A stretch of DNA of 38,757 bases from NCBI GenBank assembly GCA_946886855.1, contig CAMPJJ010000048.1:1-38757 (forward strand), written 5' to 3'. The notes under the pieces are model-generated. The model did no database searches and was not told where the DNA came from. It was given only the letters and a program-made list of their open reading frames with translations. The translations under genes and the position numbers were made by a program. This DNA is from an uncultured Roseateles sp. GTDB taxonomy: Bacteria; Pseudomonadota; Gammaproteobacteria; Burkholderiales; Burkholderiaceae. Shown here in pieces: positions 31,784 through 38,757 of this stretch. How positions within the stretch are numbered: position 1 is the first letter of the stretch; each line of letters begins with the position of its first letter.

Positions 31784-31823
31784 GGATCAGCGGATCAGCG
31801 GATCAGCGGATCAGCAAATCAGC
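31784..31823. repeat. Tandem repeat, 8-bp unit, 5 copies, at sppA stop
   Basis: GGATCAGC is repeated four times perfectly, followed by AAATCAGC and a partial unit. The repeat overlaps the sppA stop codon and extends into the following intergenic region. Confidence 0.9.
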
Positions 31824-32871
31824 GGATGGACATCGTCGACCGCATCGCCTTGACCGCGCCCTCGCCCATCGCCGCGCCGAAGCGCTTGGCGATGCGTTCG
31901 GCGACGTTGTCGCGCGGCGTGTAGTCGACGACGTCCTCGGCCTTCACCACCTCGCGGGCGACGTAGTCGAGGTTGCCCGTGCCGTCGGCCAGGCCCAGCG
32001 CGATCGCCTGCTCGCCGTTCCAGAACAGGCCCGAGAACATCTCCGGCGTTTCCTTCAGGCGCGTGCCGCGGCCCTCGCGCACGACCGCGATGAACTGCTG
32101 GTGGATCTGGTCCAGCATCGCCTGCGCATAGGCCTGCTGCCTGGGCGTCACCGGCGAGAACGGATCCAGCATCCCCTTGTTCTCGCCCGCCGTCATCAGG
32201 CGGCGCTCGACGCCGACCTTCTTCATCACCTCGGTGAAACCGAAGCCGTCCATCAGCACGCCGATCGAGCCCACCACCGACGCCTTGTCGACGTAGATCT
32301 CGTCCGCGCCCGCGGCGATGTAGTACGCGCCGGAGGCGCAGATCTCCTCGACGACCGCGTAGACCTTCTTCTTGTGCAGGGCCTTCAGGCGCTTGAGCTC
32401 GTCGTTGACGATGCCCGACTGCACCGGGCTGCCGCCCGGCGAGTTGATGCGCAGCACCACCGCCTGCGAGCCGGGGTCCTCGAACGCGGCCTTCAGCGCG
32501 GCGTTGATGAGCTCGGCGCTGGCTTCGGTGTCGGGCGCGATCTCGCCGCGCACTTCGACGAGCGCGGTGTGCGGCCCGGTCGTCGCGCCGCCGTGGTGCT
32601 TCGCCGAGAACATCGACCAGATGAACAGCAGCAGCACCGACACCCAGATGAGCCGGAAGAAGGTCTTCCAGCGCCGGTCGCTGCGGCGGTCGCGCAGGTA
32701 GTCATGCGCGAACTGCTCGATCACGTGCTCGTAGCGGCCCGGCGCCGCGGGGGCGGCCGGCGCGGACGCGGCGGGCGCCGTGGCCTTGAGCATGTCTTCC
32801 GGGCGCGCCGTCGCGTCGGGGATCGGGCGCGGCAGGTCGCTGCCGGTGCCGGGGTCGTCGTTGGGGTTCAT
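31819..32871 (-). CDS. sppA: Signal peptide peptidase SppA-like S49 protease
   Basis: A 350-residue inner-membrane protease of family S49 (short, SohB/SppA36-like). A Pro/Ala-rich cytoplasmic N-terminus (1-70) is followed by one transmembrane helix (about 72-89, FRLIWVSVLLLFIWSMF). The periplasmic S49 domain carries LRINSPGGSPVQSG (140-153), nucleophile Ser180 in EEICASGAYYIA, and a Lys at 232 in ENKGMLDPF as the general base. It degrades cleaved signal peptides in the membrane. The start ATG 32871 is followed upstream by the Rieske gene 14 bp away. The stop lies in an 8-bp tandem repeat. Confidence 0.93.
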   Translation of the reverse strand: MNPNDDPGTGSDLPRPIPDATARPEDMLKATAPAASAPAAPAAPGRYEHVIEQFAHDYLRDRRSDRRWKTFFRLIWVSVLLLFIWSMFSAKHHGGATTGPHTALVEVRGEIAPDTEASAELINAALKAAFEDPGSQAVVLRINSPGGSPVQSGIVNDELKRLKALHKKKVYAVVEEICASGAYYIAAGADEIYVDKASVVGSIGVLMDGFGFTEVMKKVGVERRLMTAGENKGMLDPFSPVTPRQQAYAQAMLDQIHQQFIAVVREGRGTRLKETPEMFSGLFWNGEQAIALGLADGTGNLDYVAREVVKAEDVVDYTPRDNVAERIAKRFGAAMGEGAVKAMRSTMSIR

Positions 32872-32885
32872 TCAATCCTCGAAAC

Positions 32886-33272
32886 TCAATCCTCGAACAC
32901 GGGTCTCGTGTCGCGCGAGGGATACCAGAAGACCTGACCGTCCTGCTCGCGCACGTCGAGCTTGGTCAGGCCGAAACGGCCGCACATGCCGGTCACGCAG
33001 CGTCCATCGCGCGGGTGGTACACCGCGCCGTGGATGCTGCAGATGATGTATTCCTTCCTGCTGTCGAGGAACTCGCCCTCCTGCCAGTCCATCTCGGTCG
33101 GCACGTGCGCGCAGCGGTTGAGGTAGCCGACGACCTCGCCGTCGAAGCGCAGCGCGAAGGCCGAAGCGGGCTGGCGGAACTGCAGCACGTCGAAGGTGTG
33201 CGCGCGGCCGCGCTCCTCCAGGTCGGAGGAGGGGCACAGCGGCACCGGGGGCAGGTCTTGCTCGGGCGTCAT
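32886..33272 (-). CDS. Rieske [2Fe-2S] ferredoxin-like protein
   Basis: A 128-residue soluble Rieske protein. Both cluster-ligand pairs are present: CAH (RCAHVPTEMDW) and CSIH (IICSIHGAVYHPRDGRC), with Cys/His ligands in CxH and CxxH spacing. Such short proteins act as electron carriers or oxygenase ferredoxins; the partner is not known. Gene order HAD-Rieske-sppA on the same strand is common in Burkholderiales, so it is probably in one transcript. The gap to sppA includes a 14-bp duplication (TCAATCCTCGAAAC, twice, at 32872-32898). Confidence 0.93.
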   Translation of the reverse strand: MTPEQDLPPVPLCPSSDLEERGRAHTFDVLQFRQPASAFALRFDGEVVGYLNRCAHVPTEMDWQEGEFLDSRKEYIICSIHGAVYHPRDGRCVTGMCGRFGLTKLDVREQDGQVFWYPSRDTRPVFED

Positions 33273-33321
33273 TCGGAAGGATTCCAGGAAGCGGGACCGA
33301 TCGGGGGGATCCGGGAAGCGG

Positions 33322-33978
33322 TCATGCGTTGGCCAGCAGCCATCCGTGCAGCGTCGGGACGTCGTGTGCCACCAGCAGCGGCTCGAAGCCGCGCAGCGAT
33401 TCGTGCTCGTGCGCGCCGTAGGTGACCGCCACCGCCGGGCAGCCGGCGTTGCGCGCCAGCTGCAGGTCGTGCGTCGTGTCGCCGATCATCAGGGTGCGCT
33501 CCGGCTCGGCGCCGAACTCGCGCATCAGCTCGAGCAGCATCTGCGGATTGGGCTTGCCGGCGGTCTCGTCCGCGGTGCGGGTGCCGTCGAACAGCGTCTT
33601 CATGTCGACGGCGGCCAGCGCCTCGTCCAGACCGCGGCGGCTCTTGCCGGTCGCCACGGCCAGCCAGTGATGCCGCGCCTTCAGGTCGCGCAGCAGCTCG
33701 GGCACGCCGTCGAACAGCGTCACCTCGTGCGCCGAGGCGAAGTAGTGATGGCGGTAGCGCTGGCCGAGCTCCGGGTAGCGCGCCGGGTCCAGGCCCGGCA
33801 GCGCGTACTGCAGCGCCTCGATCAGGCCCATGCCGATGACGTAGGCGGCGTTCTCGCGCGACGGCGGTTCCAGGCCCAGGTCGGCGGCCGCGGCCTGCAT
33901 GCAGCGCACGATCAGGGCGGTGGAGTCGAACAGGGTGCCATCCCAGTCGAACACGATCAGGTCGAAACGTTGAGGCAT
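33322..33978 (-). CDS. HAD-family phosphatase, Gph-like
   Basis: A 218-residue HAD-IA hydrolase, close to phosphoglycolate phosphatases. Motif I is FDWDGTLFDS with nucleophile Asp11 and acid/base Asp13; motif II is the VATGK segment near residue 108, motif III KPNP near 143, and motif IV MIGDTTHDLQLARNAG near 164-178. The cap between residues 18 and 85 is the helical C1 type. Substrate may be phosphoglycolate or another small phosphate ester; the rluC-HAD-Rieske-sppA order is conserved in many Burkholderiales. The ATG at 33978 is 19 bp from the rluC stop. Confidence 0.9.
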   Translation of the reverse strand: MPQRFDLIVFDWDGTLFDSTALIVRCMQAAAADLGLEPPSRENAAYVIGMGLIEALQYALPGLDPARYPELGQRYRHHYFASAHEVTLFDGVPELLRDLKARHHWLAVATGKSRRGLDEALAAVDMKTLFDGTRTADETAGKPNPQMLLELMREFGAEPERTLMIGDTTHDLQLARNAGCPAVAVTYGAHEHESLRGFEPLLVAHDVPTLHGWLLANA

Positions 33979-33997
33979 GGGGATCCGCGGAAAGTCG

Positions 33998-35158
33998 TCA
34001 GGGCGCCCGGCGGCGCAGCGCGGCCAGGAGTGTCTCGCACTCGTCTGGCAACGGAGCCTCCAGGGTCAAGGTCTCGCCGGTGGCCGGGTGCACCACGCGC
34101 AGCTGCCGGGCATGCAGGAACATCCGGTCGAAGCGCAAGGCGCCCCGGGCCAGCGCGCGATTGGCCTCGAAGTCGCCGTACTTGGGATCGCCGACGATCG
34201 GGTGGCCTTCATGGGCCAGATGGACCCGGATCTGGTGCGTGCGGCCGGTCTTGATCGTGACGTCCAGCAGGCTGTAGCCCGAACAGGCGTCGACGACCTT
34301 CACCAGGCTGATCGACCGCTTGGCCTGGTCGAGCTGCGGATCCTTGGGATCGGGCACCGCCCTCACCCAGCGCTCGCCGTCGCTGCCGACGAACTTCAGC
34401 AGCGGGACGTCGACCACCTTCCGGCCCTTGGGCCAGGTGCCGGCGACCAGCGCCGCGTAGGTCTTGCCGGTCTCGCGGTCGCGCAACTGGTCCTGCAGGT
34501 GCGTCAGCGCGCTGCGCTTCTTGGCGATCATCAGCAGGCCGGAGGTCTCCTTGTCCAGCCGGTGCACCAGCTCCAGGAACTTCGCCTGCGGACGCGCGCG
34601 GCGCAGCTGTTCGATCACGCCGAAGCTCACGCCCGAGCCGCCGTGCACCGCCACGCCGGCGGGCTTGTCGACGACGATCAGGTGCTCATCCTCGAACACG
34701 ATCGGGAATTCGCGGGCGGGAACGGCGGCGGCCTGCCCGGCGGGTTTCTCCGCCAGCCGCACCGGCGGCACGCGCACGACGTCGCCGACTGCCAGCCGAG
34801 AGTCCGCGCTGCAGCGGCCCTTGTTGATGCGCACCTCGCCGGACCGGATGATCCGGTAGACCAGCGTCTTGGGCGCGCCCTTGAGTTCGCGGATGAGGAA
34901 GTTGTCCAGCCGTTGTCCGGCGGAGCCTTCGTCGACGGTCAGTTGACGGACCTGGGCTGGCGTGACCGGCGCGAGCGGCGACGCGGGCGGCGTGACCGGC
35001 GCCGTCACGGGCGTCACGGGCGTCACGGGCGTTACGGGCGTCGCGGGCGTCACGCGGCGGGGCTGGGGCGCTTGGTGGGGCGCTGAGGCCCTCGCGGCAC
35101 TGCGGGCAGTCCCTGGGGCGGCCTTGCGGGCTTTAGCCCCTATAATGCTGCTTGCCAC
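33998..35158 (-). CDS. rluC: 23S rRNA pseudouridine synthase RluC
   Basis: A 386-residue RluA-family pseudouridine synthase. An S4 RNA-binding domain (about 75-135, GQRLDNFLIRELKGAPKTLVYRIIRSGEVRINKGR) precedes the catalytic domain with HRLDKETSGLLMIAKK, where Asp202 is catalytic, and the later TGRTHQIRVHLAHEGHPIVGDPKYG signature. Position next to rne supports RluC, which modifies 23S rRNA positions 955, 2504 and 2580 in E. coli. The N-terminal 70 residues are an extension rich in Thr-Pro-Val repeats encoded by the array at 35004-35056. The start is GTG at 35158; initiation at a later codon cannot be excluded because the extension is not part of the usual domain. Confidence 0.92.
   Translation of the reverse strand: MASSIIGAKARKAAPGTARSAARASAPHQAPQPRRVTPATPVTPVTPVTPVTAPVTPPASPLAPVTPAQVRQLTVDEGSAGQRLDNFLIRELKGAPKTLVYRIIRSGEVRINKGRCSADSRLAVGDVVRVPPVRLAEKPAGQAAAVPAREFPIVFEDEHLIVVDKPAGVAVHGGSGVSFGVIEQLRRARPQAKFLELVHRLDKETSGLLMIAKKRSALTHLQDQLRDRETGKTYAALVAGTWPKGRKVVDVPLLKFVGSDGERWVRAVPDPKDPQLDQAKRSISLVKVVDACSGYSLLDVTIKTGRTHQIRVHLAHEGHPIVGDPKYGDFEANRALARGALRFDRMFLHARQLRVVHPATGETLTLEAPLPDECETLLAALRRRAP
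35004..35056. repeat. In-frame tandem repeat, 9-bp unit, about 5.5 copies
   Basis: GTCACGGGC repeats three times perfectly and twice with single changes. On the minus strand it encodes the PVT repeats in the N-terminal extension of RluC. Confidence 0.85.
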
Positions 35159-35180
35159 GTTTCCGTTGTAAGTATTTGAT
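35152..35180 (+). promoter_or_regulatory. Candidate rne promoter
   Basis: TTGCCA (35152-35157, 5 of 6) and TTTGAT (35175-35180, 4 of 6) are separated by 17 bp, in the AT-rich gap right after the rluC start. Transcription would begin near 35187, leaving a leader of about 625 nt. A TATAAT at 35141-35146 has no matching -35. Confidence 0.5.
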
Positions 35181-35812
35181 TTTTCTCATTTTACTCGGAC
35201 GTGCGCGTTCGAGGTCGACGAGAACGTGGCAGTGAGCAGCGATTGTGAGTAGGCTGCTCATCACTTTTGGTGATGCAACGTCAGGTCATCGTTGTCGGGC
35301 CCGCTTCCCAAAGCGAGCGGGCAGGCGCCGAGGCCGGACGGCAGAGCAACATCGTCAGAACCATGCCCACGCGGCCGGTCGCATTCCAGGATGTCGGCAG
35401 GCGGCGCGGGCAGTACAACAAGGTTTCACGACGACAGAAGACGGGCCCCAAGCCCCGGCGCTGGCGTCAGCACCCAGGCTCCGATTCCGGATGTTTTCTT
35501 CGGTCCATTCCACCCCCCGCCGCCTGCGAGCGCGTGTTGGCTTCGTCCACACGCCAGGCTCCGGCCGTGGTCGGGTCGCGCCTCAGTCGGCGCGCTTGAG
35601 GACCGGAACAGCCGACCCGGGGCCTGCGGCGCACGCGCCAACGCTGCATCGCTGAACGGTCGAACGAGCCGTTCAATTTGCAGTCCAGGGCGATCCTTTC
35701 ATTGGTTCTTTCGTGTTTCTCGTGCATCGGTCGAATCGCCCGCCGGTGACCCACCGGCGGCGGTTCTGAAGCACGCGCGTCAGCGGCAAGGCCCTGGCGC
35801 GGAGGAGAACTG
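35159..35812 (+). other. Long leader region of rne
   Basis: This 654-bp region lies between divergent rluC and rne and shows no gene with the codon bias of the neighbours. Long rne 5' leaders are known in other proteobacteria, where RNase E cleaves its own leader to autoregulate. The beginning contains the two hairpins at 35234-35275. AT-rich stretches at 35160-35200 and 35665-35735 could hold promoters or single-stranded cleavage sites. Confidence 0.55.
35234..35275 (+). ncRNA. Two adjacent hairpins in the rne leader
   Basis: GAGCAGC (35234-35240) pairs with GCTGCTC (35253-35259) across a 12-nt loop, and directly after it CATCAC (35259-35264) pairs with GTGATG (35270-35275) across TTTTG. 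The arms share position 35259, so the helices would be almost coaxial. A cis-regulatory role comparable to rne leader hairpins elsewhere is inference. Confidence 0.45.
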
Positions 35813-38757
35813 ATGAAACGCATGCTGATCAACGCGACGCAGCAGGAAGAGCGTCGCCTGGCCATCGTCGATGGCCAGAAGCTGTTGGACTTCGAGACCG
35901 AGATCGAAGGCCGCGAACAGCGCAAGGGCAACATCTACAAGGCGGTCGTGACGCGCGTCGAGCCGTCGCTGGAGGCCTGCTTCGTCGATTACGGCGAGGA
36001 CCGCCACGGCTTCCTGCCGTTCAAGGAAATCTCGCGCACCTACTTCCGCGAGGGCGCCGACGTGCGCTCCGCCAAGATCCAGGACGTGATCAAGGAAGGC
36101 CAGGAGCTGCTGGTCCAGGTCGAGAAGGAAGAGCGCGGCAACAAGGGCGCGGCGCTGACCACCTTCGTGTCGCTGGCCGGCCGCTACCTGGTGCTGATGC
36201 CCAACAACCCGCGCGGCGGCGGCGTCTCGCGCCGCATCGAGGGCGAGGACCGGGAAGAGCTGAAGGACGCGCTCGACCAGCTCGAGTACCCCAAGGGCAT
36301 GTCGCTGATCGCCCGCACCGCCGGCATCGGCCGTTCCGCCGCCGAGCTGCAGTGGGACCTGAACTACATGCTCAAGCTCTGGACCGCCATCGACGAAGCG
36401 TCGGGCGGCAAGGGCGCCTTCCTGATCTATCAGGAGTCGTCGCTGGTGATCCGCGCGATCCGCGACTACTTCACCGCCGACATCGGCGAGATCCTGATCG
36501 ACACGGACGACATCTTCGAACAGGCCCACCAGTTCATGTCGCACGTGATGCCGGAGACGGCACACAAGGTCAAGCGCTACCGCGACGATGCGCCGCTGTT
36601 CAGCCGCTTCCAGATCGAGCACCAGATCGAGACGGCCTTCAGCCGCACGGTGAACCTGCCCTCGGGCGGCGCCATCGTGATCGACCACACCGAGGCGCTG
36701 GTCTCGGTGGACGTGAACTCGGCGCGCGCCACCCGCGGCGGCGACATCGAGGAAACCGCCACCCGCACCAACCTGGAAGCCGCCGACGAGATCGCGCGCC
36801 AGATGCGCCTGCGGGACCTGGGCGGCCTGATCGTGGTGGACTTCATCGACATGGAGGAGTCCAAGAACCGCCGCGAGGTCGAACAGCGCCTGCGCGACGC
36901 GCTGCGCCAGGACCGCGCCCGCGTGCAGTTCAGCTCGATCAGCAAGTTCGGCCTGCTGGAACTGAGCCGCCAGCGCCTGCGCCCGGCGCTGAGCGAAGGC
37001 AGCCACATCACCTGCCCGCGCTGCAACGGCACCGGCCACATCCGCGACACGGAATCCTCCGCGCTGCAGATCCTGCGCATGGTCCAGGAAGAGTCCATGA
37101 AGGACAACACCGCCGCCGTGCACGTGCAGGTGCCGGTGGAAGTGACCAGCTTCCTGCTCAACGAGAAGCGCACCGAGATCACCAAGATCGAGCTCAAGCA
37201 GCGCGTGACCGTGCTGCTGGTGCCCAACCGTCACCTCGACACGCCGAACTACAAGCTCGAGCGCCTGCGCCACGACGATCCCCGCCTGGAGAACCTGCAG
37301 GCGAGCTACACGATGATCGAGGAGCAGCAGGAAGAGGAAAGCATCACCCGCCGCGGCGCCGAGAAGAAGAACAAGCAGGAGCCGCTGATCAAGGGCATCC
37401 TGCCCGAGCAGCCGGCCCCGATGCCGGTCGCGCCCGCGCCCAAGGCCGTCGAGCCGGTGGCCGCGGCCCCGGTGGCGGCGCCTGCCGCGCCGGCCGCGCC
37501 CGTGGCCGCCGGTGGTGGCTTCTTCGGCTGGATCAAGAGCCTGTTCGGTGGCGAACCGGCGCCCGCCCCGGCACCGGCACCGGCCCCCGCGGCCAAGTCG
37601 GCCGAACCCGGCAAGAAGGAACGTGGCGAGCGCGGCGAACGCGGCGGTGAACGCGGCGAACGGGGCGGTGATCGCGACCGCAACGGCGGACGTGGCGGCG
37701 ATCGCAATCGCCGTGGCGAACGTGGCGAACGTGGCGAACGCGCTGCCGGTGAACGCGGCGAGCGCGGTGAACAGAAGGCTCGCGACGGCAAGCCGCGCGG
37801 CGAAGGCAAGCCGCAGCAGGAAGGTCGCGCCGAGCGTCCGGAACGCGGCGAGCGCGCCGATCGTGGTGAGCGCGCCGAACGCGGTGAGCGTGGCGGCGAA
37901 CGTGGCGAGCGCGGTGACCGTCCGCGTCGCAACGAGCGCGCCGACAAGCCGGAACAGGCCGTCGAGGGCGCACCGCGTCAGGAACGCACCGAACGCGGTG
38001 ATCGTCCGGAGCGCGGCGAGCGTGCCGAACGGGGCGACCGCGCCGAACGCGGTGACCGGGGCGAACGCGGTGAAGGCCGCCGTCGCCGCGAAGAACGTCC
38101 GGCGGACGGCTCGCAGGAGCCACAGAGCGCGCTGGCCGGCACCGAAGCCGACAACGTCGAATCGCCGATCGCGTTCGCCGACACGCAACCGCTGGAGAAC
38201 CCGCTGGGCGAAGCCGGCGACGAGCGTCAAGGCCGTCGTCGTCGTCGTCGCGGCAACCGTGATCGCGGCGACGGCGTCGAGGGCGCGGAGCAGGTCGAGG
38301 GCGCACTGGTGGAAGGCCAGGCGCAGTCCGGCGACACCTCGTTCGCTGAAGGCGCCGAATCCGCGGCCGCTCCGGTGGTCGAGGGCGACGCCCCGGCTGG
38401 CGAAGAAGGCGCGGAAGGCAACCCGGAAGGCAGCGCGGACGGCCAAGGCCGCCGTCGTGGCCGGGGTCGCGACCGTCATCGCCGCGACCGCCGCGACGGT
38501 GAAAGCGCACCGGCCGACGGCGTGTCTGCCGAGGGCGTGATTGGCGAGCGCGATGTGGCGGCCACGCCGGCCGTCGCCGCGCTGGACGGCATCGTGCTGG
38601 ATGCCGGGGCCGCGCCGCGTCAGCTGGAACTGGGCGACGAGCCGAAGCAGGCACCGGTGCAGGCGCCGGCAGCCGCTGTCGCTCCGACGCCAGCGCCGGT
38701 CCAGGCCTCCGCTCCGGTCGCTGCGCCTGCCATCGCGGCAGCAGCGCCGGCGCCGGC
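35813..38757 (+). CDS. rne: Ribonuclease E, partial at right edge
   Basis: The frame opens at ATG 35813 after a GGAGGAG site and stays open to the window end (at least 981 codons; the stop lies outside). The start, [28 protein letters not shown], and an S1 domain at about 35-125 ([31 protein letters not shown]) are typical RNase E. Later come the RNase H-like and DNase-I-like parts with [15 protein letters not shown] and [12 protein letters not shown], and the zinc-link CPRC (401-404). Beyond about residue 520 the scaffold region starts with an Ala/Pro linker, [13 protein letters not shown] near 567-579 (possible membrane-targeting helix), then a long Arg/Gly/Glu-rich low-complexity region (605-780), and Arg-rich patches ([19 protein letters not shown]). 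It cleaves and processes RNA in the degradosome. Confidence 0.96.
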   Translation, partial: MKRMLINATQQEERRLAIVDGQKLLDFETEIEGREQRKGNIYKAVVTRVEPSLEACFVDYGEDRHGFLPFKEISRTYFREGADVRSAKIQDVIKEGQELLVQVEKEERGNKGAALTTFVSLAGRYLVLMPNNPRGGGVSRRIEGEDREELKDALDQLEYPKGMSLIARTAGIGRSAAELQWDLNYMLKLWTAIDEASGGKGAFLIYQESSLVIRAIRDYFTADIGEILIDTDDIFEQAHQFMSHVMPETAHKVKRYRDDAPLFSRFQIEHQIETAFSRTVNLPSGGAIVIDHTEALVSVDVNSARATRGGDIEETATRTNLEAADEIARQMRLRDLGGLIVVDFIDMEESKNRREVEQRLRDALRQDRARVQFSSISKFGLLELSRQRLRPALSEGSHITCPRCNGTGHIRDTESSALQILRMVQEESMKDNTAAVHVQVPVEVTSFLLNEKRTEITKIELKQRVTVLLVPNRHLDTPNYKLERLRHDDPRLENLQASYTMIEEQQEEESITRRGAEKKNKQEPLIKGILPEQPAPMPVAPAPKAVEPVAAAPVAAPAAPAAPVAAGGGFFGWIKSLFGGEPAPAPAPAPAPAAKSAEPGKKERGERGERGGERGERGGDRDRNGGRGGDRNRRGERGERGERAAGERGERGEQKARDGKPRGEGKPQQEGRAERPERGERADRGERAERGERGGERGERGDRPRRNERADKPEQAVEGAPRQERTERGDRPERGERAERGDRAERGDRGERGEGRRRREERPADGSQEPQSALAGTEADNVESPIAFADTQPLENPLGEAGDERQGRRRRRRGNRDRGDGVEGAEQVEGALVEGQAQSGDTSFAEGAESAAAPVVEGDAPAGEEGAEGNPEGSADGQGRRRGRGRDRHRRDRRDGESAPADGVSAEGVIGERDVAATPAVAALDGIVLDAGAAPRQLELGDEPKQAPVQAPAAAVAPTPAPVQASAPVAAPAIAAAAPAP

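Noticed and set aside
35141..35146. A perfect TATAAT considered as the rne promoter.
   Set aside because: No acceptable -35 lies 16-18 bp upstream and no TG extension precedes it; the pair at 35152-35180 is better, although use of this box is not excluded.
35780..38479. An 899-codon minus-strand open frame over rne.
   Set aside because: It is antisense to the clear RNase E frame, has no domain, and consists of low-complexity Ala/Arg/Val residues.

Overview
This is a high-GC window read as a chromosomal segment of a betaproteobacterium of the order Burkholderiales, probably the Roseateles/Mitsuaria/Rubrivivax group. The main support is the core block at the right end (sppA, a Rieske protein and a HAD phosphatase next to rluC, with rluC divergent from rne), strongly GC3-biased codons, and a secreted glycan-degrading repertoire with a TonB-dependent receptor. 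The taxonomic call is inference.

Layout. Positions 1-2613 are accessory: a truncated P-loop NTPase, then a minus-strand run of three unrecognised genes, two of them exported, closed by a hairpin terminator. Positions 2708-13411 are scattered single genes: a serine hydrolase, a Leu/Ile/Val-type binding protein, a GFA protein with DoxX, a hybrid sensor kinase, a secreted GH16 beta-glucanase under a LacI-type palindrome, DUF2867, an LprI-like protein, an MFS carrier and a CsgG-like lipoprotein.

Positions 13494-27298 are the highlight: two divergent gene groups around a 344-bp control region. Leftward are a TonB-dependent receptor, a GH114 (endo-alpha-1,4-polygalactosaminidase family) enzyme, an exported amidohydrolase and a GH36-type alpha-galactosidase/alpha-N-acetylgalactosaminidase with a CBM9-like tail. 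Rightward are a DMT-type permease, AgaZ/GatZ/KbaZ, AgaS, a BadF-type amino-sugar kinase and the DeoR-family repressor AgaR. Together they read as a complete route for capturing, depolymerising and catabolising an alpha-1,4-linked galactosamine/galactose polymer, such as fungal galactosaminogalactan or bacterial Pel. CTTTCG/CGAAAG boxes lie in the divergent region and again just upstream of agaR, which supports one regulon. No agaA deacetylase, agaY aldolase or tagatose-6-phosphate kinase is present, so the lone AgaZ may work as a tagatose-6-phosphate 4-epimerase.

Positions 27303-31631 hold an RTX-type calcium-binding protein made of two repeated modules. It is flanked by a small acidic protein with an internal duplication and by a single-unit probable relative, with a ChaN-like lipoprotein between. 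Positions 31819-38757 are housekeeping: sppA, Rieske, HAD phosphatase, rluC, a roughly 650-bp rne leader, and rne running off the right edge (at least 981 codons). Short tandem repeats of 8-14 bp recur at intergenic sites and gene ends throughout. No rRNA, convincing tRNA, IS element or CRISPR array was seen.
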